Shown piece after piece: positions 1-6,555 of a DNA stretch of 8,371 nucleotides; positions within the stretch are counted from its first letter, which is position 1, and every line of letters begins with the position of its first letter. The notes beneath the pieces are model-generated. The model saw only the letters and a program-made list of their open reading frames with translations, was not told the origin of the DNA and made no database searches. The translations under genes were made by a program, and so were the position numbers. Origin of the DNA: Methylococcaceae bacterium (GTDB lineage: Bacteria > Pseudomonadota > Gammaproteobacteria > Methylococcales > Methylomonadaceae); contig JAUYMX010000596.1 of the NCBI GenBank assembly GCA_030699345.1, positions 1 through 8,371 on the forward strand. The letters are read 5' to 3'.

Positions 1-1122
1 CCATTCATCAATAACCGGCTCCAGTTGTTTGTGACCGATACCGATGTTGTAAAAGCGGTTGTCAGTGAACAGCGCATTGCTTATGGAAAGTTCATGACAG
101 ACGGCGCAATTGCCTTTACGCCTAAAAACACGTGAGCCGCGTGCGGCGCTTTCAGAGATTGCGGATTGATCCATGCCGAAGTAATAGCGATCGAACGGTG
201 AATCGCCGGCAATCAGCGTGCGCTCAAAACTGGCAATGGCTTTAGCGATGTGATCAATGGTTAATTCTTGGGGCTGGATGTTAAACACCCTAGTCATCAG
301 ACTGAGATAGTGGGGATCCTGCCGAACGATGTCGATAATGGCTTGGTGATCTTTTAGTCCGTGTTCAACCGGATTCACCATCGGCCCAAGCGCTTGGGCC
401 TCCAGACTCTGTTCACGGCCATCCAGAAACTGGGTTTGATAAAACGCCGCGTTTAATACAGATGGCGTGTTGCGGGTACCGGTTTGTCCGGCAACGCCTT
501 TTGCTACCGTTAAGCCGTCGGTAAAGGCTTTGCCAGCTTGATGGCAACTGGCGCAACTGATTGAGCCATCAGCGCTCAAACGTTTATCGTTAAAAAGTAA
601 GCGGCCTAAGGTAATTTTTTCAGTGGTTTGCGGATTATCGGCGGGGATAACTAACGCAGGCAGGCCAAGGGTGGATTCGGCCCATGTAACCCCCGAAAAA
701 CTTAAGCCAATTAATAAGGTAACTGATGTTACGCAGAGCGGTTTATCTCCCGTTATTCCGACCAGAGCATCGCAGCTTTTGACGAAATAGGCCCGCAAGG
801 GGAGCGGCAAGGAAGCCGCTCGTTTTCGCAGGGCCAGGGATGGCCCTGCGAAAACCCTCGCCAAAAGCGACAAGCGCAGGAAATTGGTGGAATCCGGGTC
901 GCCTTTTCTTTGGATACTTTCTTTTCGACTGCATGGATGCAGGAGGTAGGGCAACGCAGGGAGCAGTTGCCGAGGCGAAGCAAAAGAAAGTATCTCGCCT
1001 GTTGGTGCGAGAACCGACATTAAAATAAACTGTCGCGATAGCGACACCAGCGATCCTGGAGCATTAATAAAAGTCTTTCTTTTTGGTTTGCGTAACATCA
1101 ATAAAGTAAGTAAGCGTCGCAT
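1..1122 (-). CDS. Di-haem cytochrome c peroxidase (MauG/CcpA family), leader interrupted by an element, 3' end outside window
   Basis: The reading frame starts at ATG 1122 behind GGAG (1128-1131) and is open to the window edge (374 codons). It has two haem c motifs: CASCH at residues 190-194 (bases 541-555) and CAVCH at 339-343 (94-108). The surrounding text is typical of the CCP_MauG family (LGRLLFNDKRLSADGSISC, RNTPSVLNAAF, FLDGREQSLEAQALGP). Such enzymes are periplasmic and reduce peroxide or oxidise a partner substrate. Residues from about 9 to 136 come from an inserted element (724-1100) and have no family counterpart. Without the element and one target duplication the protein begins MRRLLTLLIGLSFSGVTWA, a normal Sec leader, with the first haem at residue 61. 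In the present gene the hydrophobic core lies near residue 135, so export is doubtful. The family call is firm; whether an active enzyme is made is uncertain, and it may be a cryptic pseudogene. Confidence 0.85.
   Translation of the reverse strand, partial: MRRLLTLLMLRKPKRKTFINAPGSLVSLSRQFILMSVLAPTGEILSFASPRQLLPALPYLLHPCSRKESIQRKGDPDSTNFLRLSLLARVFAGPSLALRKRAASLPLPLRAYFVKSCDALVGITGDKPLCVTSVTLLIGLSFSGVTWAESTLGLPALVIPADNPQTTEKITLGRLLFNDKRLSADGSISCASCHQAGKAFTDGLTVAKGVAGQTGTRNTPSVLNAAFYQTQFLDGREQSLEAQALGPMVNPVEHGLKDHQAIIDIVRQDPHYLSLMTRVFNIQPQELTIDHIAKAIASFERTLIAGDSPFDRYYFGMDQSAISESAARGSRVFRRKGNCAVCHELSISNALFTDNRFYNIGIGHKQLEPVIDEW
714..735. repeat. Left junction: target duplication plus left terminal inverted repeat
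   Basis: ATAAGGTAAC (714-723) is the left copy of the target duplication, followed by the terminal repeat TGATGTTACGCA (724-735). The target copy matches its partner at 8 of 10 positions, which suggests the insertion is not recent. Confidence 0.7.
724..1100. mobile_element. MITE-like non-autonomous element with 12-bp terminal inverted repeats
   Basis: The ends are perfect inverted 12-mers: TGATGTTACGCA at 724-735 and TGCGTAACATCA at 1089-1100. They are flanked by similar 10-mers (ATAAGGTAAC 714-723, ATAAAGTAAG 1101-1110) that look like an aged target duplication. The interior is rich in hairpins (802-821, 822-855, 929-942, 913-994, 1031-1046) and has no transposase gene. It resembles a dispersed intergenic repeat that I recall from methanotroph and related genomes, where it gives rise to many spurious small ORFs; that is memory, not a search. 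It lies in frame within the leader of the peroxidase. Duplications of 9-10 bp occur among IS4-type elements, but I cannot assign a family. The insertion itself is well supported by the clean reconstruction of the host gene. Confidence 0.8.
822..855. repeat. 15-bp perfect hairpin inside the element
   Basis: GTTTTCGCAGGGCCA (822-836) and TGGCCCTGCGAAAAC (841-855) pair perfectly around a 4-nt GGGA loop. A second hairpin, GAGCGGC/GCCGCTC (802-808 and 815-821), abuts it. Neither is followed by a U-tract, so they look like structural parts of the element and not terminators. Confidence 0.75.
1089..1110. repeat. Right junction: right terminal inverted repeat plus target duplication
   Basis: TGCGTAACATCA (1089-1100) is the exact reverse complement of the left end and is followed by ATAAAGTAAG (1101-1110). 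On the minus strand this duplication codes for leader residues 5-7 of the peroxidase. Confidence 0.7.
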
Positions 1123-1130
1123 AATTGCTC

Positions 1131-1175
1131 CAAAAAAAACGCCAGAGGAGGTTGTAAAACCCTGCATCCTCTGGC
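1131..1175 (-). terminator. Intrinsic terminator 2 after the lipoprotein gene, abutting the peroxidase ribosome site
   Basis: GCCAGAGGA (1141-1149) pairs with TCCTCTGGC (1167-1175) in a 9-bp stem. On the minus strand it is followed by eight T residues (1139-1132). The T-run ends directly at the GGAG ribosome-binding site (1128-1131) of the peroxidase gene. Confidence 0.75.
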
Positions 1176-1176
1176 T

Positions 1177-1206
1177 AAAAAAGATGTGCATGGCTGATGA
1201 TGCACA
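1177..1206 (-). terminator. Intrinsic terminator 1 after the lipoprotein gene
   Basis: A perfect 7-bp stem (TGTGCAT 1185-1191, ATGCACA 1200-1206, 8-nt loop) is followed on the minus strand by TC and six T residues (1182-1177). It lies 21 bp past the lipoprotein stop codon and forms a tandem pair with the stronger hairpin at 1131-1175. Confidence 0.55.
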
Positions 1207-1227
1207 CTTTAGGAGGCAAGCTTAATC

Positions 1228-1848
1228 TTAATTTTGTTCAGGCATGTGCTGAACAATCACCACGTACGGTTCGCCCATTGGGTATTTATCTTCCGGTTTT
1301 TGAAAATACATCACTTTTCCGTAGGTTTCATGTACAGCGGGCAAAATTTTGGCGGCTTCTTCCTGGGTTAAATCCGGGAAAGTGGCATGGGCTCTGGCCA
1401 CTTCGACTTTGTGATAATGCCAGTATTTTTTCTCAGCTTCCGGCAAGGTGTTGAATTGCGCGGTAGTGATGATGTATTCAAAGCCGATGGGTTTGTCTTG
1501 ATCCTTCATACCGCTAGGAAACATCATGCAGACAAAGGTGCCGTCATCGTAGGCTTTGCAATGATGATGCACGATTACTTGCAACTTAGGGTCGTGGACG
1601 CTGTGGGTATCCGGCACAAGATGCCTGATCGCCTGGATGTGCAAATCATTAAAGCCTAAATGATCGGGATGTTCTATTTGCCTGGGGTTTAAAGCTTCGT
1701 TGTAAAGCTTTGCTTGCCCAGGCACAACAGGCGCCGGATGTCCGTGAGCGTGCGCTGCGTCAGCTACTTGTTCAGCAACTGGTGTGCCGGTGCTGGCACA
1801 GCCAACTAATGAGAGTAAAGCGCCTGTTAGTAGTAGTTTTGTTTTCAT
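1228..1848 (-). CDS. Lipoprotein of the DUF1264 / OBAP (oil body-associated protein-like) family
   Basis: This 206-residue protein starts MKTKLLLTGALLSLVGC. The lipobox LVGC places the lipidated Cys at residue 17, and Ala at +2 predicts sorting to the outer membrane. After a short Ala/His-rich linker, residues 45-200 resemble the DUF1264 family, best known as plant oil body-associated proteins. Visible family-like stretches are VIVHHHCKAYDDGTFVCMMF (91-110), IGFEYIITTAQFNTLPEAEK (121-140) and KYWHYHKVEV (141-150). The clustered His and Cys residues (HHHC 94-97, WHYH 143-146) could bind a metal, but this is inference. The function in bacteria is not known to me. It is followed by two terminators, so it appears to be a single-gene unit; the peroxidase downstream is on the same strand. 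There is no strong ribosome site, only GGGA about 8 nt before the ATG. Confidence 0.8.
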   Translation of the reverse strand: MKTKLLLTGALLSLVGCASTGTPVAEQVADAAHAHGHPAPVVPGQAKLYNEALNPRQIEHPDHLGFNDLHIQAIRHLVPDTHSVHDPKLQVIVHHHCKAYDDGTFVCMMFPSGMKDQDKPIGFEYIITTAQFNTLPEAEKKYWHYHKVEVARAHATFPDLTQEEAAKILPAVHETYGKVMYFQKPEDKYPMGEPYVVIVQHMPEQN

Positions 1849-2005
1849 CTTAAATGTCCCGTTAATGATAGTCAGTAGGCATAGCTAACAACGTTGCACT
1901 GTATTAACCGCTACGATTAAGTTAAAGCTAAATCCATGCCAACTCATAAATAACAAATAAGCTGTTGATTTTTAACGACTAGAAGAATGCTCGAATTTTA
2001 TTCAA

Positions 2006-2063
2006 GTTTCATAAATTATCAGATGAAACAATTATGAAACATAATAAAGAAACAATGTGAAAC
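2006..2063. promoter_or_regulatory. Phased TGAAAC repeat cluster, possible operator
   Basis: GTTTCAT (2006-2012) is mirrored by ATGAAAC (2023-2029), followed by ATGAAAC (2034-2040), AAGAAAC (2047-2053) and GTGAAAC (2057-2063). Starts are 10-13 bp apart, about one helical turn, so the copies face the same side of DNA. The cluster ends 47 bp before the -35 box of the rightward promoter, a usual place for an activator or repressor. The binding protein is unknown, and A+T-rich chance repetition cannot be excluded. Confidence 0.4.
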
Positions 2064-2110
2064 GAAATGCTTCAATATTGACCTGGAAACGTAAGTAAGA
2101 AAGTCTTTAG

Positions 2111-2138
2111 TTGTCATTTTAGGCTGAGACACTATAGT
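2111..2138 (+). promoter_or_regulatory. Sigma70-like promoter of the GGDEF-pat operon
   Basis: The -35 box TTGTCA (2111-2116) and -10 box TATAGT (2133-2138) each match the consensus at 5 of 6 positions, with a 16-bp spacer. Transcription would start near 2145, giving a leader of about 32 nt before the ATG at 2177. Confidence 0.6.
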
Positions 2139-2176
2139 TAACCGTTTTAGCGCCCTCCCACGGCAACTATTTATTC

Positions 2177-3181
2177 ATGATTTCTGAATCACTTTCATCG
2201 GCGCAGTGTTTTTTCTTAGCAAAAGAAATTACTCGGTGCCAGGATTACCAATCCTTGACGCATACATTTATCAATTTACTGGAAGATTTCTGTTGGGTTG
2301 ATTCTGTCCAGGCCTACGAAATATTCAGTCAGCGGAAAAAACGTAATCACGATAATCAAAATGAAGCGGTTGTAGTGCGTAAATTTCCATTGGATTTTAA
2401 CGCCGATGAAAATGCTGACGATTGTCCCTTGCTCAGCACGCGGCCACTTCCCAAACATATTGAAGTTGAAAGTTCAGATGCCCAATCAAGCCTTGCCATT
2501 CTTCCCGTTCATTCAGAACTAGGGCCTGCACGAGCGTTATTGTTGCAAGGCAGGTTCGACCAAGGTGCGTTGGATTTGTTGGGCCATTTGTTAATTTTGT
2601 ACCGTAATCAGCTGTTGCTGCATGATCGTAAGGAGCGGGATGTTTTAACACGACTGCCAAATCGGCAATCTTTTGAAGCTCGCTTAACTGAGGTGTGTGA
2701 GTTTTATCAAGCCTTAACGATTGGTCATCAAACAGATGATAAGATTTCTTGGATTGCGATTCTTGATATTGATCATTTTAAAGCGGTTAACGATACCTTC
2801 GGTCATTTGTATGGTGATGAAGTGTTATTGCATTTTAGCCAGTTGCTGGAATATAAATTTCGTCATATTGACTTCACCTTCCGGTTTGGCGGTGAAGAAT
2901 TTGTGGTGATCGTCAATCGAGTCAGCCGAAACGATGCTGAACATATACTCAACCGCTTCCGTCAAGAAGTAGAAAATTACGCTTTTCCTTTGGTCGGTAA
3001 GATCACCGTAAGCATTGGTGCAACCAGCATTAAAAGTGGAATGTTGCCATCGACATTGCTGGATAGCGCCGATAAAGCATTGTATTTCGCCAAAGAGCAT
3101 GGCCGTAATCAGGTTGTGCTTTTTGAAAACATACCCCCACCTCAATCTAACAGCGACACGAATGACGTCGAGCTGTTTTAA
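2177..3181 (+). CDS. Diguanylate cyclase (GGDEF domain), predicted active
   Basis: This 334-residue protein should make cyclic di-GMP from two GTP. Residues 1-148 form an N-terminal region of uncertain type that resembles a divergent GAF-like sensor; there are no membrane segments, so it is predicted to be cytosolic. The GGDEF domain spans about 150-318. It shows DVLTRLPNR at 155-163, DIDHFKAVND at 197-206 with the metal-binding Asp, and the active-site GGEEF at 238-242. The inhibitory I-site RxxD (RHID, 229-232) lies exactly five residues before GGEEF, so product feedback inhibition is expected. The C-terminal tail (319-334) is short and polar. The ATG at 2177 has no clear ribosome site. It is followed after 18 bp by the acetyltransferase gene, so the two are almost surely co-transcribed from 2111-2138. 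The input signal cannot be told from sequence. Confidence 0.92.
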   Translation: MISESLSSAQCFFLAKEITRCQDYQSLTHTFINLLEDFCWVDSVQAYEIFSQRKKRNHDNQNEAVVVRKFPLDFNADENADDCPLLSTRPLPKHIEVESSDAQSSLAILPVHSELGPARALLLQGRFDQGALDLLGHLLILYRNQLLLHDRKERDVLTRLPNRQSFEARLTEVCEFYQALTIGHQTDDKISWIAILDIDHFKAVNDTFGHLYGDEVLLHFSQLLEYKFRHIDFTFRFGGEEFVVIVNRVSRNDAEHILNRFRQEVENYAFPLVGKITVSIGATSIKSGMLPSTLLDSADKALYFAKEHGRNQVVLFENIPPPQSNSDTNDVELF

Positions 3182-3199
3182 AAACTTAGAAGAATCATC

Positions 3200-5890
3200 A
3201 TGGGTCCACATTATCTCAATCGTTTTTTTACCCCAAAATCAGTCGCTATTGTTGGAGCTTCCACGCGTGATAACAGCGTTGGCTATCGGTTGCTGTTGAA
3301 TATGCAAGAAGCCGGGTTTGCCGGTGGTTTGTATCCGATTAATCCTAAGCATGAACAATTACTGGGCTTAACCACTTATCCAGATTTGATTTCATTACCG
3401 GAAACGCCGGACTTAGTGGTAATTGCCACACCAGCGGCATCGGTGCCGTCGGTGGTTCGGCAATGCGGCGAAAAAGGCGTTAAATCGGTGGTGATTATCA
3501 GTGCCGGTTTTGCAGAATTGGGCACTAACGGTGCCGGTTTGCAGCAAGAAGTTTTACAAGTTGCCAGTCATTTCGGGATTCGTATTGTCGGGCCGAATTG
3601 TTTGGGCATTATTCGCCCCAGCGGCAAACTTAACGCTACCTTTGGTGATGGCACGGTTAAGGATGGACATTTGGCCTTGCTCTCGCAATCCGGGGCGATT
3701 TGCACAGCCATTTTAGATTGGGCGAAAGCGCAGGATATTGGTTTTTCAACCGTGGTATCGATGGGCGGGGCCGCTGATATAGATTTTGGTGAAGTGCTGG
3801 ATTATCTGGCGACCGACAGCAAGACCACCGGCATTTTGATGTACGTGGAAGGTATTCGTGATGCCCGGCGTTTTTTAAGCGGGCTTAAAGCCGCGGCGCG
3901 TTTAAAACCGGTCATTTTGATTAAATCCGGCCGACATGCGGCAGGTAGCCTGGCGGCGATGTCGCACACCGGGGCCATGGTCGGCGGTGATCATGTCTTT
4001 GATGCCGCCATCGAAAGGGCAGGGGTCGTGCGCGTTTACAGCATTAACGAATTATTTTCCGCGGCACGCGTGCTTGCTAACAACTATGCTGTTACCGGTG
4101 ATCGGCTGGCGATAATCACCAACGCCGGTGGGCCGGGCGTGATGAGCACCGATCGGGCTGAAGATGTCGGTATTCAACTTGCCGAGCTCAGCCCTAACAG
4201 CCTGGATTTATTAAATGAAGTGTTGCCGACGCATTGGTCGCATGCCAACCCGGTTGATATTTTGGGCGACGCGACGCCTGATCGTTATCAAAAAGCCCTA
4301 AACATTTGTCTGGCTGATGACAATATTGATGGCGTATTGGTCATTTTGACGCCGCAAGCGATGACCGATCCGACCCAGGTTGCGCACTGCATTATTGAAG
4401 CGGCACAGACCAGTAAGAAGCCGGTGCTGGCTTCCTGGACCGGCGGCGCGAAAGTGCAGGAAGGTCGTCAATTGTTTGCTGACAGCCGCGTGGCACATTT
4501 TTCCACCCCGGAAATGGCGGTCGATGCCTTCTCATTTTTAACCCAATACAATCAAAACCAAGTATTGCTCAAGCAAATTCCGTTACCTGGCAATGAGCCA
4601 CTCAAACCGGATATTGAAGGTGCCCGGTTGATTATCGAACAAGTGTTGGCCGAAGGTCGCCAAGGCTTAACGGCACAAGAAGCTAAAGCGGTGTTGACGG
4701 CATTTAATATCCCGGTTACCTCAACTATTAAAGTACACAATGCCAAAGAAGCTATGCTGGCTGCCAGAACCTTGGGCTTTCCGGTAGTACTCAAAGTCGA
4801 TATGGCCGAATTTAGTCATAAGTCTGATATTGGCGGCGTAAAACTCAATATCGGTAGTGTGCAGGAGGTTTCCAGTCAATTTACTGAGATGGAAATGGCG
4901 CTTAAACAAGCACATCCGGAAGTGAATGAAATCGCTATGACGGTAGAGCCGATGTTTCGCTCCTCAAACGGTCGCGAATTGATCATTGGCGTGGTTAGAG
5001 ATCCAGTGTTTGGACCGGCCATTAGCTTTGGATTGGGCGGCACCTTGGTGGAAATTCTAAAAGATAATGCCGTTGCGCTGCCGCCGCTCAATGCCTATAT
5101 GATCGAGCAATTGATCAGCAAAACCAAAGCTGCCAGGTATCTAAAAGCATTCCGTCAAATGCCTGCCGCCAAAATATCTGCGTTGATTGAAGTGTTATTG
5201 AATGTATCCACGCTGGTTAGCGAATTGCCGGAAATTTTAGAGCTAGACATCAATCCGTTGATAGTCGATGACCACGGCGCTATGGCTGTCGATGCGCGTA
5301 TCAAGGCGCAGAGCACGCATCAATTAATGCCTTATCAGCACATGGCGATTCATCCTTATCCGCATGAATTAACCGAGCGTTACCTCACTGCCAATGGCAT
5401 TTACATCACCATCCGGCCCATTCGCCCTGAAGATGCGGTGATGGAAAAAGATTTTGTCCATCGTTTATCGGAACACACCAAGTACTTCCGGTTTATGCAG
5501 GCCTTGCAGGAACTCACCCCGGAAATGGTGGTGCGCTTTACCCAAATCGATTACGACCGGGAAATGGCGTTTGTGGCCGTCGCTGATGATAATCGCGGCA
5601 GCCTGCCCAAAGAATTAGGCGTAGGCCGCTATCTGATGAACCCGGATGGTCAATCGGTTGAATTTGCCTTAGTAGTGTCCGACGGGTGCCAACGCATGGG
5701 CATCGGCACCCGCATCATGAAAGCACTCATGCAATCTGCCAAATCTAAAGGGGTATCATTTTTTGAAGGCGAGGTATTAGCTGTCAACAGCCCGATGTTA
5801 GCGCTAACCAAAAAACTAGGATTTACAACGTCTGCAGTGCCCGATGATATTGAAGTTGTACGAGTGGTTAAGGATTTAAGGCAGATGTAA
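3200..5890 (+). CDS. pat: Pat-type protein lysine acetyltransferase with NDP-forming acyl-CoA synthetase domains
   Basis: This 896-residue, four-part protein matches the layout of Pat/YfiQ. In order: CoA-binding Rossmann domain (about 8-140; SVAIVGAS at 14-21, GPNCLG at 131-136); CoA-ligase domain (about 150-460) with KSGRHAAGSLAAMSHTG; ATP-grasp domain (about 470-705; LKVDMAEFSHKSDIGGVKL, GLGGTLVEILKDNAVALPPL, LELDINPL); and a GNAT domain (about 733-896) with acetyl-CoA loop QRMGIG at 831-836. Known members acetylate lysines on enzymes such as acetyl-CoA synthetase, switching carbon metabolism. His256 in SHTG aligns, by my reading, with the phosphohistidine of ADP-forming acetyl-CoA synthetases; enteric Pat is, as I recall, altered there, so ligase activity here is possible. 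AGAAGA (3188-3193) lies 6 nt before the start. It is second in an operon behind the diguanylate cyclase. Confidence 0.92.
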   Translation: MGPHYLNRFFTPKSVAIVGASTRDNSVGYRLLLNMQEAGFAGGLYPINPKHEQLLGLTTYPDLISLPETPDLVVIATPAASVPSVVRQCGEKGVKSVVIISAGFAELGTNGAGLQQEVLQVASHFGIRIVGPNCLGIIRPSGKLNATFGDGTVKDGHLALLSQSGAICTAILDWAKAQDIGFSTVVSMGGAADIDFGEVLDYLATDSKTTGILMYVEGIRDARRFLSGLKAAARLKPVILIKSGRHAAGSLAAMSHTGAMVGGDHVFDAAIERAGVVRVYSINELFSAARVLANNYAVTGDRLAIITNAGGPGVMSTDRAEDVGIQLAELSPNSLDLLNEVLPTHWSHANPVDILGDATPDRYQKALNICLADDNIDGVLVILTPQAMTDPTQVAHCIIEAAQTSKKPVLASWTGGAKVQEGRQLFADSRVAHFSTPEMAVDAFSFLTQYNQNQVLLKQIPLPGNEPLKPDIEGARLIIEQVLAEGRQGLTAQEAKAVLTAFNIPVTSTIKVHNAKEAMLAARTLGFPVVLKVDMAEFSHKSDIGGVKLNIGSVQEVSSQFTEMEMALKQAHPEVNEIAMTVEPMFRSSNGRELIIGVVRDPVFGPAISFGLGGTLVEILKDNAVALPPLNAYMIEQLISKTKAARYLKAFRQMPAAKISALIEVLLNVSTLVSELPEILELDINPLIVDDHGAMAVDARIKAQSTHQLMPYQHMAIHPYPHELTERYLTANGIYITIRPIRPEDAVMEKDFVHRLSEHTKYFRFMQALQELTPEMVVRFTQIDYDREMAFVAVADDNRGSLPKELGVGRYLMNPDGQSVEFALVVSDGCQRMGIGTRIMKALMQSAKSKGVSFFEGEVLAVNSPMLALTKKLGFTTSAVPDDIEVVRVVKDLRQM

Positions 5891-5910
5891 TAGTAAATTG
5901 ATGCTAAGTC

Positions 5911-5933
5911 TGTAGGAGCGGGCCGTGCCCGCG
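5911..5933. repeat. REP-like hairpin (GTAGGAGCGGGC type)
   Basis: TGTAGGAGCGGGCCGTGCCC followed by GCG is close to the REP sequences common in Pseudomonas and other gammaproteobacteria. GCGGGC (5918-5923) and GCCCGC (5927-5932) form a tight stem with a 3-nt loop. It lies 20 bp past the pat stop codon, where REP units often sit and may protect or end transcripts. One unit only is visible here, and there is no RAYT transposase gene in the window. Confidence 0.7.
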
Positions 5934-6014
5934 ACGGCTTTGGCGTTGCAAGTGGTATTTCAAAAGTGATCGATAGCACCGCTTAGTCAACGCTATAACC
6001 ATCTAAAGCTAGAA

Positions 6015-6518
6015 TCAATAAAGCTGTCCAAACACCTCGAGATAAGTCAGGTAAAGTCGCATGTCAAACTCCAACTGATGGTAGTCAGGTTCCATGTATA
6101 AGCACAATTTGTAGAACGCCTTGTTGTGCTCTTTTTCTCTTATATGCGCCAGTTCATGCACTGCAATCATGGTTAAAAATTCAATCGGTGCATTTTTAAA
6201 AACCGTGCCGATACGAATTTCATTTTTTGCCTTTAAGTTGCCGCCTTGCACTCTGGACACAAATGAGTGCAGCCCCAGTGCGTGATGGATCACGTCAATT
6301 TTATCGTCGTAAATGATTTTACTCAGAGGGTTAGATTGCCGAAGAAACTGATTCTTCAAGTCCATTACATAGCTGTAGAGCGCTTTATTGCTTTTGACGT
6401 TATGCGACGCAGGGTATTTTTTTAACAGTAATTCTCCCAAAGTATCGTTACTAATGTGCCGATTAACTTGGTCGGTTACTGTAGGCGAATAGCCTGACAA
6501 GTAGGTTAATTTGCTCAT
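6015..6518 (-). CDS. YgjP-like (DUF45) zinc metallopeptidase-domain protein
   Basis: With the start at ATG 6518 this is a 167-residue protein without signal peptide or membrane segments, so it is cytosolic. The zinc motif HELAH is at residues 121-125, followed by REKEHNKAF with the likely third ligand His131. This HExxH plus (K/E)EH(N/S)xxF pattern is the mark of the YgjP/DUF45 family. The region around LGLHSFVSRVQGGNLKAKNE (81-100) and FKNAPIEFLTMIAVHELAH is well conserved in relatives. The substrate is unknown to me. I prefer MSKLTYLSGYS as the N-terminus because family members, as I recall them, begin this way. An upstream in-frame ATG at 6575 would add 19 residues and overlap the preceding DUF5710 gene by 20 bp. 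Neither start has a good ribosome site, so translational coupling to the DUF5710 gene is possible. Confidence 0.8.
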   Translation of the reverse strand: MSKLTYLSGYSPTVTDQVNRHISNDTLGELLLKKYPASHNVKSNKALYSYVMDLKNQFLRQSNPLSKIIYDDKIDVIHHALGLHSFVSRVQGGNLKAKNEIRIGTVFKNAPIEFLTMIAVHELAHIREKEHNKAFYKLCLYMEPDYHQLEFDMRLYLTYLEVFGQLY

Positions 6519-6555
6519 CTGGTGCAATACCAATTTATGGCGCGACAAAGCCGTA

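Larger units (their letters stand above)
1849..2176. other. 328-bp divergent intergenic region
   Basis: This A+T-rich spacer lies between the leftward lipoprotein gene and the rightward GGDEF gene. It holds a run of TGAAAC-type repeats (2006-2063) and a good sigma70-like promoter for the rightward genes (2111-2138). I see no convincing promoter for the lipoprotein gene and no small ORF worth calling. Confidence 0.6.

Noticed and set aside
743..1028. Small ORFs on both strands within the inserted element
   Set aside because: They are by-products of the repeat. None has a ribosome site or domain; one frame is simply the peroxidase frame passing through.
5891..6014. Gene or strong terminator between pat and the YgjP-like gene
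   Set aside because: Only the REP hairpin is seen; there is no T-run after it and no credible ORF.
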